From assembly GCA_963695405.1 (NCBI GenBank), contig CAVOGJ010000003.1, positions 1,116,001 through 1,180,000 on the forward strand: DNA of 64,000 nucleotides. The letters are read 5' to 3'. This document shows, one piece after another, positions 1 to 8,173 of the stretch. A model generated the notes under the pieces. It was not told where the DNA came from. It did not search any database and saw only the letters and a program-made list of their open reading frames with translations. A program made the position numbers and the translations under genes. How positions within the stretch are numbered: the stretch's first letter is position 1; each line of letters starts with the position of its first letter. Source of the stretch: CAVOGJ01 sp963695405. Its GTDB lineage: Bacteria; Planctomycetota; Planctomycetia; Pirellulales; Pirellulaceae.

Positions 1-1
1 C

Positions 2-307
2 CCGCGGTTCGACGTCCTCGGCTTTCGTTTCGGAAATGTGGCCTATTGTACCGACACTTCCGCGATCCCCGCCGCGAGTTGGCCCTTGTTGGCCGGACTT
101 GATGTGCTGATCCTGGATGCGCTTCGCTGGCGGCCTCACCCGACCCATATGAATATCGAGCAAGCCTTGGAGGTGGTGCACCGTGTCTCGCCCGGGCAAA
201 CCTACTTGACGCACGTCAATCACGAACTCGATCACGAGGCGACGAACGCTCGTTTGCCCGCTCGTGTGGCACTCGCCTATGACGGCCTGCGCATCCGACT
301 GACTTAG
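2..307 (+). CDS. MBL-fold metallo-hydrolase, C-terminal part (PhnP-like)
   Basis: The gene runs in from before the window; the frame is open from base 2 and ends at TAG 305-307. The visible 101 residues carry C-terminal landmarks of PhnP/RNase Z-like metallo-beta-lactamase-fold phosphodiesterases: an AYCTDTS strand with the metal-bridging Asp, LILDALR followed by HPTHMNIEQAL, and THVNHELDHEA with the last His ligands. Family knowledge suggests a zinc or manganese hydrolase acting on a cyclic phosphodiester (phosphoribosyl 1,2-cyclic phosphate in PhnP), but no phn genes are visible and the substrate is unknown. The stop codon lies in a 15-bp tandem repeat. Confidence 0.75.
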   Translation, partial: PRFDVLGFRFGNVAYCTDTSAIPAASWPLLAGLDVLILDALRWRPHPTHMNIEQALEVVHRVSPGQTYLTHVNHELDHEATNARLPARVALAYDGLRIRLT

Positions 308-345
308 CCAGCAACGACTTAGCCAGCAACGACTTAGCCAGCAAA
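301..345. repeat. 15-bp tandem repeat, three copies, containing a stop codon
   Basis: GACTTAGCCAGCAAC occurs at 301-315 and 316-330, and with one final mismatch at 331-345. The first copy contains the TAG that ends the upstream MBL-fold gene. Because the unit is a multiple of three, each copy carries an in-frame TAG, so copy number change would not alter the protein. Confidence 0.9.
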
Positions 346-413
346 GGCGACAATTCCTCGCCGGCAAACGCAGCGGCGAGTGCCGATCGACCGCGTCTTA
401 CGCGACGTTCTGC

Positions 414-2510
414 CTAATGCAGGGCCGCAATTTTGCGTTCCTCTTCCAACTGCACGTAGTCACGGGCGATATCGAGTACTTCGTCGAAGTAGAAAGACTT
501 CTCGACCACGGGCCGCTTGACGGCGTCCATTTGATCTTCCAGTGTCTTTTCCTCCTCCTTCTCAGCGTCGAGCTCCGCTCGCTCCTTGAGGAATTCCTGT
601 TCATTCAAAGTGACGTACTTCTTTTCCTTTTGCTTACGATAGCGGTCGAGATTTCGTTCCAGCTTGCTGAAATCCTTGGATGCCGCGCGACGTTCGGAGG
701 ACCGCAAACGGAGGCCAGCCAGCAAGTCACCCGGTACGCGATCGTAGGCTTGGAAGGGGGCTGCGGCCACGCGATCAAAATCAATGGCATAATCGAGGTC
801 CGATTCGCTGATGCCGTCCATCTCGTTGGTAAAGGATGGCAATACCACATCCGCCAACACGCCTCGCATCTGGGTGCTGTCACCGAGCGGTCGATAGAAT
901 TGCTGCATGGTGATCTTTAGCGCCCCAAAGTTTGGCGGATCCGGTACGCGGATCAGTTGACCGCCCAAATCGAGCAGGCTCTGGACCGTCCCTTTGCCGT
1001 GTGTCGATTCGTCTCCGACGATAATGCCGCGACGATAATCCTGAATGGCGCCTGCCAAGATCTCGCTGGCACTGGCGCTGAAGCGACTGGTGACGACCAC
1101 CAGCGGGCCCCCCCAAGCCATGCCACGTTCGAGATCGTCATAATGTTGAACCCGACCGGCGGCGTCCTTCACTTGCACCACGGTCCCTTGATCAATGAAC
1201 AGTCCCGACAGATTGATCGCTTCGGTGAGGCTCCCCCCTCCGTTGCGCCGTAAGTCCAAGACCACGATGTCCACATCCTTGGCGGTGAACTCATCCAGAA
1301 TGCGGCGTACGTCGCGGGTGGTGCTCTTGAAGTTCTCAATTCCCTGTCGGGCACCTTCCATATCCATGTAAAAACTTGGCAAGTCGATGACGCCAATCCG
1401 GTAGGGACGACCATCCTGACGCTGTCCGCGCTCGATGATCTCCCCCCGGGCTTCGCTATCGGTCAGCTCGATGCGCACCCGTTTGATGCTCACCGTTTCG
1501 GTTTTGGCAGAATCGGCCGGAATCACACCCAAGCGCACGATCGTGCCCGCATGACCGCGAATCATCTTCACCACGTCGCTCAACTTCATGTCGACCACAT
1601 CGACCATTTCTCCATCGGGACCCTGACCAACGCTGACGATCTTGTCCTCCGGCTTCAACGTTCCTTCCTTGTCCGCCGCGCCCCCCGGAATAATCTTCGT
1701 CACCACGGTGTAGCCGTCCTCGGGTTTTAACGCGGCTCCGATCCCGTCGAGGTTCAACCGCATGTTGATCTCAAAGTTCGTATGTGAATCGGGCGACATG
1801 TAGGCCGTGTGGGGATCAAAACTCGATGTGACGGCTGTCAGAAACATCTCCAGTAACTCGTTGGAATCCGCCTGGTGCTTGCGTTTGGCGATGCTCTTGT
1901 AGCGGCGTGCGATCTGCTCTTTGGCCTCTGCTGCTTCTACATCGTCCGCCTTGCGGAACAGCAGTTCGTATTTGATTCTCTTTCGCCAACGTTCCCGAGC
2001 TTCATCTACCGAAGCGGCGTACGCAATTTCGTCCGGGTCGGTGGCCATGGTTTCGTTCAGCGTAAAGTCATGCTGAGCTGCCAATAACGAGTCGATGTCC
2101 GCCGTCCGCTCGTCCACCCGCTGCAGGTATCTTTCGTAAATGACATTGGCAAGCTGGGTGTCGCCCCGCTTCACAAAGTCGTCGATGCTCTTGCCATATT
2201 TCGCGAACTCATCGATGTCCGATTGCAGGAAATAGAGCTTCATCGGATCGAGCATATCCAAATAAATCGTCAGGGCCCGCTGCGAGATCTCGTCGTCAAT
2301 CGGCCGCTTGGAAAGATGCTCCCGACGCATCAGCCGGGAAACGACCATCGTGACCTGCCGATGGAGAGAGTCTGGCGGAGCCAGCTCGGCCTGTACCGGA
2401 TTCGTCAACAGCGACGCGAAACCAGTCAACAGAATTCCTGCCGCTAGGGCCCAAAGTCCCCTGCGCGTCGCCTTGCCCAGCCCCCAACCCACGGTCTGCA
2501 TGCGGTCCAT
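414..2510 (-). CDS. prc: Carboxy-terminal (tail-specific) processing peptidase Prc, S41 family
   Basis: This 698-residue protein matches the large Prc/Tsp class of exported tail-specific proteases, which degrade envelope proteins from exposed C termini. An N-terminal signal segment (about residues 15-42) is followed by an alpha-helical N domain, a PDZ domain around 250-335 (LDGIGAALKPEDGYTVV), and the S41 core at about 365-530. The catalytic pair is probably Ser480 in SRFSASASEILAG and Lys506 in THGKGTVQ, by analogy with the E. coli Ser-Lys dyad. A charged C-terminal domain rich in Glu and Lys follows, as in E. coli Prc. The start at 2510 is preceded by a GGGGATAGGA-like purine run. It is transcribed divergently from the sigma-54 activator. 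Confidence 0.95.
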   Translation of the reverse strand: MDRMQTVGWGLGKATRRGLWALAAGILLTGFASLLTNPVQAELAPPDSLHRQVTMVVSRLMRREHLSKRPIDDEISQRALTIYLDMLDPMKLYFLQSDIDEFAKYGKSIDDFVKRGDTQLANVIYERYLQRVDERTADIDSLLAAQHDFTLNETMATDPDEIAYAASVDEARERWRKRIKYELLFRKADDVEAAEAKEQIARRYKSIAKRKHQADSNELLEMFLTAVTSSFDPHTAYMSPDSHTNFEINMRLNLDGIGAALKPEDGYTVVTKIIPGGAADKEGTLKPEDKIVSVGQGPDGEMVDVVDMKLSDVVKMIRGHAGTIVRLGVIPADSAKTETVSIKRVRIELTDSEARGEIIERGQRQDGRPYRIGVIDLPSFYMDMEGARQGIENFKSTTRDVRRILDEFTAKDVDIVVLDLRRNGGGSLTEAINLSGLFIDQGTVVQVKDAAGRVQHYDDLERGMAWGGPLVVVTSRFSASASEILAGAIQDYRRGIIVGDESTHGKGTVQSLLDLGGQLIRVPDPPNFGALKITMQQFYRPLGDSTQMRGVLADVVLPSFTNEMDGISESDLDYAIDFDRVAAAPFQAYDRVPGDLLAGLRLRSSERRAASKDFSKLERNLDRYRKQKEKKYVTLNEQEFLKERAELDAEKEEEKTLEDQMDAVKRPVVEKSFYFDEVLDIARDYVQLEEERKIAALH

Positions 2511-2816
2511 TCCTATCCCCTATCTGAAGCGCCTAAGCATTCAAATTTACCTAAGTATCCCAAGTTAAACGACTTATAGCAATCGTATCGACAACAAGGA
2601 TTCAGGGCAAGCCCGACTGGGAAACGGTCCTCGCAACTTGGCGTCCTTGAGCAAGTTGCCAGCGCGGGTCGGTTCTTGCCGATCTCTTGGTCGGCTGAGA
2701 CACTCTGACTGGCCCCGGACCAACCCACCACTTCGAGACAACCGCCCGCCCACGGCCGGGGCAACCGCCGCTGTGGGTCGCGGCACGGTCCCATCGGCCA
2801 TCGGAATGAGCCTGGC
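2511..2816. other. Divergent intergenic region between prc and the sigma-54 activator
   Basis: No gene is supported here. It must hold the promoters of both flanking genes. An A/T-richer patch at about 2535-2600 lies upstream of prc, but no promoter fits well enough to call. Confidence 0.5.
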
Positions 2817-4670
2817 ATGACTGCGGAATACAATTACTTGCTACAGACTTCGGGGCCTCGGCTGGGTTCGAACTACATGCTCGAAGCGTTTCGCGTCAAT
2901 CGGCTCGGTCGGGGCGTCGATTGCGATGTGGTACTGGCCGATCCGCTCTGTTCCCGTGAGCACGCCGAGCTGTACTGTGAAGGGGACCGCTGGTATGTCC
3001 GCGACCTCGACAGTCGCAATGGCACCTTCGTCGGCGATCAGCGCGTCACCACGTATGCTCTGAACGACGGGGATACCTTCCGCATCGGTACCACGGAGTT
3101 CACTTTTTTCTCCACGGACGAGCAACCAACGGCCGGGTCTGGGACGCGCGACACGGGACTTACCGAAGAGATCGTACGGCAGGCCAATCTTGATTCCGAG
3201 CAATCGAGCAGCGAATCGATCGCCAACTTGCAGCGGAAAAATGAGGCCATCGACCTCACGAATCTGTTCGAGCTGAGCCTGCAACTATTGGGATGTGACG
3301 AGCCTCGGCAAGTCACGCTACTAACATTGGAACGTATTCACCAAAGTACGCGGGCCGCCGTGGTTGGTTTTCTGTGGATATCTGATGAGGGAGAGTTGAA
3401 ACCGTATTTGGTGGTGCCAGAGGACGCAAGCAGCGAGGTCACGTTAAGCCAATCACTCACGGCCATGGTCATTGAGCAGCGGCGAGCCGTGTGGGTCAAT
3501 CATACGTCGACCGCCTCTGCCTCGTCGGCCGATAGCCTGCGGCCATACGCGGATGCGCTCTGCGTACCAGTATTGCATGAAGGCAGACCGCTCGGAGCGA
3601 TCCATCTCTACGTCCGCCAGGGGCGATTCCTCGATAGCGACTTTGATTTTGCCATCTCCGTGTCGCATGTGCTGGCCGCGGCCCTTGCCCGCTCGCGGCG
3701 TCAAGCAAGTCTCCAGGCGGAACATCAACGGCTGGTCGACAGCTCGGCAGCGTGCGAGGAGATGATCGGGACCAGTCCGGCGCTGGAACGGCTGAAGCAA
3801 AAAGTCGCCAAGGTCGCTCCGGCGCATGGCTGCGTCCTTATCTGGGGTGAAAGTGGCAGCGGCAAGGAACTGGTGGCGCACGCCGTTCATCAGGGGAGTC
3901 GCCGTGCGGACCGCCCGCTGCTGGCGGTCAACTGTGCCGCGATCCCGGAAAACCTCGTGGAAAGCCAGTTGTTCGGCCACGTCAAGGGCTCCTTTACCGG
4001 CGCTGCGGATGATCATCTGGGCTGGTTTCGCCAAGCAGATTCCGGCACGCTGTTCCTCGACGAAATTGGCGAGTTACCACTCGAGGCGCAAGGCAAGCTC
4101 TTACGAATTTTAGAAGACCACCCGTTCCTTCCGGTCGGTGGTACCCAAGAAGTGCAGGTCGACGTGAGGGTCATCGCGGCCACCAATCGCGACCTCCGCG
4201 AAGACGTGCGAGAAAAACGGTTTCGAGAGGACCTCTACTATCGGCTCTCCGTTTTTGAACTCAAGGTGCCCCCGCTGCGGGACCGCGAGGGAGATGCCGC
4301 TTTGCTGGTCGACCATTTCCTCGAACACTTTCGTCGCAAGCACGGCAAACCCAAAATGGAGTTATCGGAAGCTGCGCGGGCGAAGTTGCTCGAATACCGC
4401 TGGCCAGGCAATGTACGACAGTTGCGAAATGTCATCGATAGCGCGGTCGTACTGGCCAATGGATCGACGATTGAGCCGGAGGATCTGGGCCTGTACGACG
4501 CCGGGACCGAACATCTCGATTCGCTGCTTATCTCGGATTGGGAGCAAAAACTGATTCGCATGGCCCTTCGCCAGACCGTCGGAAATGTGCCTCAAGCCGC
4601 CGAACTACTGGGGATTGGTCGCGCCACCCTCTACCGAAAAATCGATGAATATAAAATTGATCGCCGCTAG
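2817..4670 (+). CDS. FHA-GAF sigma-54-dependent transcriptional activator (Fis-type HTH)
   Basis: The 617-residue protein has an N-terminal FHA phosphothreonine-binding domain (GR 31-32, SREH 46-49, NGT 68-70), a GAF-like domain at about 145-300, an AAA+ sigma-54 interaction domain from about 315, and a C-terminal Fis-type helix-turn-helix (QAAELLGIGRATLYRKI). The AAA+ part has Walker A GESGSGKE (344-351), Walker B TLFLDEIGEL (411-420) and the sigma-54 contact loop as GSFTGA (391-396) rather than GAFTGA; that Ala-to-Ser change is also found in functional members. The FHA domain suggests control by a Ser/Thr kinase. No kinase is adjacent; one is encoded at 49447-52242, but a link is speculative. 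Confidence 0.95.
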   Translation: MTAEYNYLLQTSGPRLGSNYMLEAFRVNRLGRGVDCDVVLADPLCSREHAELYCEGDRWYVRDLDSRNGTFVGDQRVTTYALNDGDTFRIGTTEFTFFSTDEQPTAGSGTRDTGLTEEIVRQANLDSEQSSSESIANLQRKNEAIDLTNLFELSLQLLGCDEPRQVTLLTLERIHQSTRAAVVGFLWISDEGELKPYLVVPEDASSEVTLSQSLTAMVIEQRRAVWVNHTSTASASSADSLRPYADALCVPVLHEGRPLGAIHLYVRQGRFLDSDFDFAISVSHVLAAALARSRRQASLQAEHQRLVDSSAACEEMIGTSPALERLKQKVAKVAPAHGCVLIWGESGSGKELVAHAVHQGSRRADRPLLAVNCAAIPENLVESQLFGHVKGSFTGAADDHLGWFRQADSGTLFLDEIGELPLEAQGKLLRILEDHPFLPVGGTQEVQVDVRVIAATNRDLREDVREKRFREDLYYRLSVFELKVPPLRDREGDAALLVDHFLEHFRRKHGKPKMELSEAARAKLLEYRWPGNVRQLRNVIDSAVVLANGSTIEPEDLGLYDAGTEHLDSLLISDWEQKLIRMALRQTVGNVPQAAELLGIGRATLYRKIDEYKIDRR

Positions 4671-4851
4671 ATCCCGTCCTCGTCCGTTCGCCGCCCGTCT
4701 GCCACGCGTCGCAACGGTCTTCAGCCTGCTGCTGGTGATCCTCGCAGCAACGGCAAATGGCCAGCCCTTACGGGCCGTGGACTTTCGCCTTCCGCGCGAC
4801 CAGGACCATCCCGCGGAGATTTCTTTGATATCGGTTTTGAATTCTGGCTGA
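4648..4851 (+). CDS. Short ORF with a signal peptide, possible truncated secreted protein
   Basis: This 67-residue frame starts inside the last codons of the sigma-54 activator and could be translationally coupled to it. It begins with an Arg-rich n-region, then a convincing hydrophobic core (VATVFSLLLVILAATANG) resembling a signal peptide, and stops about 30 residues later. No recognisable mature domain remains, so it may be a remnant of a longer exported protein or a chance ORF. I do not recognise a family. Confidence 0.3.
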   Translation, partial: NIKLIAARSRPRPFAARLPRVATVFSLLLVILAATANGQPLRAVDFRLPRDQDHPAEISLISVLNSG

Positions 4852-5023
4852 AGTCCTCCCGACCAAAGCACCGTGGCGTTCGGATCGGTGGTCACCGGGC
4901 TGCCTGGCGTAACAGGTAGCGTCATGGGATCGTAATGGCTGGTGATGGCGACCATGCCAGTCCCCTACAACGGGACGCTAAACAGCCCACCGGCGATCAG
5001 GGCCGAAATGTGTCGATTGGTGG
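4671..5023. other. Convergent gap between sigma-54 activator and MFS gene
   Basis: Apart from the short signal-peptide-like ORF, nothing is supported. A minus-strand frame (4605-4955) is open but has no known domain and overlaps the activator's end. This may be degraded coding DNA. Confidence 0.4.
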
Positions 5024-6250
5024 TTACGATTGGTCAAAATCATGGCCCGTCCGCGCGGACCACCATACCATCACGACGCCCAGCAACATCAACGCTGCTG
5101 AGAGGCCGTAGGGGAGCCGCAGCCCGGACTTCAGCAAAGGGATCCCCACCCCGGAGCCCACAATGCGGCCCATCGAACTGACACTCTGCGCGACGCCCAG
5201 GATTTTACCCTGTTTCTTGGGATCGGAACGGCGCGAAAGCAAGGATTGCAGCGACGGACTGAGCATCGCAAAGCCGGCGACCAGGAGCGTCAGCGCCAGG
5301 AACAGCCATCCGAGGCTGCTATGCGTGATCGCCACAATCATCAAGAGAAACCCGCTGATCTCCATGCCGATGCCGAGCAACGCGAGTTGCGCTTCCGGCA
5401 CGCGGCCCGCCAGGCGTCGCACGATCAAGCCCTGGACCAGCGATAAGATCAAGCCGATGTACGCATAAACGAGGAATAGACGCTCGAAACTCACTTGGAA
5501 CGCGGCGGCTGTCTGACCCTTCAGGAGTAACGAAAGGGTCGATTCGAGCATGGAAAAGGACGAAATACAGATAAAGCTGGTCGCCAGCAGCAGAAGAATG
5601 GAGCGAGTCGAGATCACCGCCAACCAGGCCGAGGCATCGAACCAGCGACGCTGCGAGACAGGCAGGTCGGGCTGCCGCGATTCGGGCAATAAGGTCCAGG
5701 CACAGGCGAGGGCGATGCCCGATAATCCGGCAGCCAGATATCCAGGCAGCGGCCCCGGATCGCCGGCTCCGGCCCAAACCGCCAAATAACCGACGAGCGG
5801 ACCGAGGGTAAAGCCTAAGCCGAAAGCCATCCCGATCAGTGCCATGCCGCGAGGACGGTTGGCCAAGGTTGTCGTGTCGGCGATATACGCCTGGGCTGTC
5901 GAAATCGTGGCGCCCGAGACTCCGGCGCCCACCCGTGCGACGAACAAGAGGCCCAGGCTTTGCCAAACCGTCGCCAATCCGAAGAGTGTGTAAAAAATCA
6001 TCGATCCAAACAGTCCGATCATGATGACCGGACGTCTTCCCAGCCGGTCGGAAACACTACCCCAGACTGGCGCAAACAAAAACTGCATCGCCGAGAAGCT
6101 GGCCATCAGCAGTCCCAGTTGCGGTGCGCTGGCCCCAAAGCCATCGGCATAGACAGGCAGCAACGGAATCACGATGCCGAAACCCAACAGGTCAATAAAG
6201 ACTGTCAGAAACACGACGAACAGGGAACCGCGACGTGGTGCTGCGTCCAT
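5024..6250 (-). CDS. MFS transporter (TetA/multidrug-exporter-like)
   Basis: The 408-residue protein is a 12-helix major facilitator. The first helix (VVFLTVFIDLLGFGIVIPLLPVYA) resembles drug:H+ antiporters of the TetA group, and the motif A loop between helices 2 and 3 reads GSVSDRLGRRPV. A second-half motif-A-like loop (LLSRRSDPKKQGKILG) follows helix 10. These point to proton-driven export of a small molecule; the substrate cannot be read from sequence. It is divergent from the CoA-ligase-like gene with about 90 bp between them, and convergent with the sigma-54 activator. Confidence 0.88.
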   Translation of the reverse strand: MDAAPRRGSLFVVFLTVFIDLLGFGIVIPLLPVYADGFGASAPQLGLLMASFSAMQFLFAPVWGSVSDRLGRRPVIMIGLFGSMIFYTLFGLATVWQSLGLLFVARVGAGVSGATISTAQAYIADTTTLANRPRGMALIGMAFGLGFTLGPLVGYLAVWAGAGDPGPLPGYLAAGLSGIALACAWTLLPESRQPDLPVSQRRWFDASAWLAVISTRSILLLLATSFICISSFSMLESTLSLLLKGQTAAAFQVSFERLFLVYAYIGLILSLVQGLIVRRLAGRVPEAQLALLGIGMEISGFLLMIVAITHSSLGWLFLALTLLVAGFAMLSPSLQSLLSRRSDPKKQGKILGVAQSVSSMGRIVGSGVGIPLLKSGLRLPYGLSAALMLLGVVMVWWSARTGHDFDQS

Positions 6251-6341
6251 GGGGTATGGCGGCCAAACGGAGTGATCGGAATGGAATGCACGCCAGCGGG
6301 GCCTTCTGTTCGCCGTCGTCGTGACGCTCTATTATGCCGCT

Positions 6342-7625
6342 ATGGTCGATTCAGCCTACCCAGAACGACGTGCTTGGGAGCAATTACCGCGAGAAGAGCT
6401 GCGGAAACGTCAACTGTCCGCACTCAACGAATTGCTGGCCGAAATTCTGCCGTCCAATCGGTTCTATGCGGATAAGTTTGGGCGAGATTCCTTCCAGCTG
6501 GGCACGCTCGACGAGCTGACTACCCTCCCATTCACCACCAAAAGGGATTTCACTGCCGCCGCGGAGGGAGACCTGCCCGCGAATCACACGTACGCGCAAG
6601 ATCGCTACGTCCGCTTTCATCGCACGTCGGGCACCCGTGGTCGGCCGCTCACCATTCTGGATACCCCCGAAGATTGGCGACACTGGATCGCAACCTGGCA
6701 GTTTGTCCTGGACGCGGCCGAGGTAACACCCGAGGACCGGGCCTTGATGGCGTTTTCCTTCGGGCCGTTCATAGGCTTCTGGAGCGCCTATGACGCATTG
6801 GCTCATCGGGGCGCGATGGTCATACCTTGCGGTGGACTGTCCACCCTGGCCCGCCTCGAACTGCTGCTCGACGCCAAGGCGACCATCATCTGTTGCACGC
6901 CCACCTACGCGTTGAGAATGCAGGAGGTTGCCGCATCCGCAGGCATTCGGCTCGACGCTTCGACGGTGCGGACGATCATCGTCTCAGGTGAACCAGGCGG
7001 CTCGTTACCATTCGTGCGGCAGCGGATCGAAGCCGCCTTTGACGCACGCGTCGTGGACCACGCAGGTGCCACCGAAGTTGGCCCCTGGGGCTACGGCGAT
7101 CTAGCAGCGCGCGGCCTGCGGATTGCCGAATGCGACTTCATCGCCGAGTTCTTGCCGCTGACAGCAGAAATCCCGCCTCCGGCGACCCCAGCTGGCTCGG
7201 TGGCCGAGGAGCTGGTGCTTACCTCCTTGCGACGGCGGGGCATGCCGGTCATTCGCTATCGCACAGGCGATCTCGTCATCCGTCAAGAGCCTACGGACGG
7301 GAACCAGTTTCTGCTGCTGGAGGGAGGCATCTTGGGCCGCACGGATGATATGCTGGTGATTCGCGGCGTGAACGTTTTTCCCAGTGCAATCGAATCGATT
7401 TTACGTGAGTTGCAGTACCATGGCGAGTTTCGCATCGTCACGGAGCGGGAAGCCGAGATGGACCAGTTACGAATCGAGATCGAGTCGCCATCAGAGCGGC
7501 AGCTCGAGGAGATTCGTCGGACGTTACGAACGCGAATTGGCCTGCGAATGGACGTGCGGTCGATGATTGCTGGCACCTTGCCTCGCTTCGAGGCCAAGTC
7601 ACGAAGGGTGGAAGACCGTCGATGA
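6342..7625 (+). CDS. Phenylacetate-CoA ligase family (PaaK-like) adenylate-forming enzyme
   Basis: About 427 residues, the usual PaaK length. The adenylation landmarks are the phosphate-binding loop HRTSGTRGRPL, the VDHAGATEVGPWGYG segment, and YRTGDLV before the mobile C-terminal domain (DDMLVIRGVNVFPSAIE), which is typical of PaaK and of coenzyme F390 synthetase relatives. The expected reaction is ATP-dependent thioesterification of an aromatic or other carboxylic acid. No other paa genes are nearby, so phenylacetate degradation is not supported. ATG 6342 was chosen because the protein aligns from VDSAYPERR; a GTG at 6321 would add seven residues. The stop overlaps the DUF971 start (ATGA), implying coupled translation. 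Confidence 0.85.
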   Translation: MVDSAYPERRAWEQLPREELRKRQLSALNELLAEILPSNRFYADKFGRDSFQLGTLDELTTLPFTTKRDFTAAAEGDLPANHTYAQDRYVRFHRTSGTRGRPLTILDTPEDWRHWIATWQFVLDAAEVTPEDRALMAFSFGPFIGFWSAYDALAHRGAMVIPCGGLSTLARLELLLDAKATIICCTPTYALRMQEVAASAGIRLDASTVRTIIVSGEPGGSLPFVRQRIEAAFDARVVDHAGATEVGPWGYGDLAARGLRIAECDFIAEFLPLTAEIPPPATPAGSVAEELVLTSLRRRGMPVIRYRTGDLVIRQEPTDGNQFLLLEGGILGRTDDMLVIRGVNVFPSAIESILRELQYHGEFRIVTEREAEMDQLRIEIESPSERQLEEIRRTLRTRIGLRMDVRSMIAGTLPRFEAKSRRVEDRR

Positions 7626-7987
7626 ATCCGCTCCCCAAGAGTATTACCCGCCCTGACGAGGGCACGATCCGTATCGAATGGAGTAACGGCGAACAGCGCG
7701 ATTACCGCGCCCGTGAACTTCGCGATGCCTGCCCTTGCGCTACCTGTCGCGAAAAACGGTCCGCCGGCGAAACCGCACCACCTCCTCTCCTGCCTGTCCT
7801 GTCAGCGGCCGAAACGCAACCGGCGGGGATCGAGGGGATGAAACCCGTGGGCAACTACGCGTATAACATCCGTTTCCGTGACGGACATGATACCGGGATT
7901 TTTACCTTCGAATTCCTACGAAACGCCGGTACGGCGGTCGCCACCAAAGACGTGCCGGCCCGTCGGGAAGCTCCTCCGGAACCGTAG
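7622..7987 (+). CDS. DUF971 domain protein
   Basis: The 121-residue protein carries the DUF971 fold (also the N-terminal domain of gamma-butyrobetaine hydroxylases): the pattern IRIEWSNGEQRDYRARELRDACPCATCR with its CPCATC metal-type cysteines, then MKPVGNYAYNIRFRDGHDTGIFTFEFLR. Stand-alone DUF971 proteins are common and of uncertain role; some lie near Mrp-type Fe-S carrier genes. It overlaps the upstream PaaK-like gene by four bases. The C-terminal 20 residues are low-complexity and unconserved. Confidence 0.88.
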   Translation: MNPLPKSITRPDEGTIRIEWSNGEQRDYRARELRDACPCATCREKRSAGETAPPPLLPVLSAAETQPAGIEGMKPVGNYAYNIRFRDGHDTGIFTFEFLRNAGTAVATKDVPARREAPPEP

Positions 7988-8173
7988 CGGTCCGAAAGGG
8001 ACGCGAGGACCCAAGGTCCCCTGATCTCCTGGACGACGGCAATACGTCGCAGTTTTTTGCCGGCGTTCAAACTGCGTGGCCGATCGAAAACGTCCCGTCG
8101 TTTCGTCACGGCGTGGCTGCGCGATTCGACGGGGGCAAGCGGTCACCGACAGATCGGCCACTCACGAAACCGC

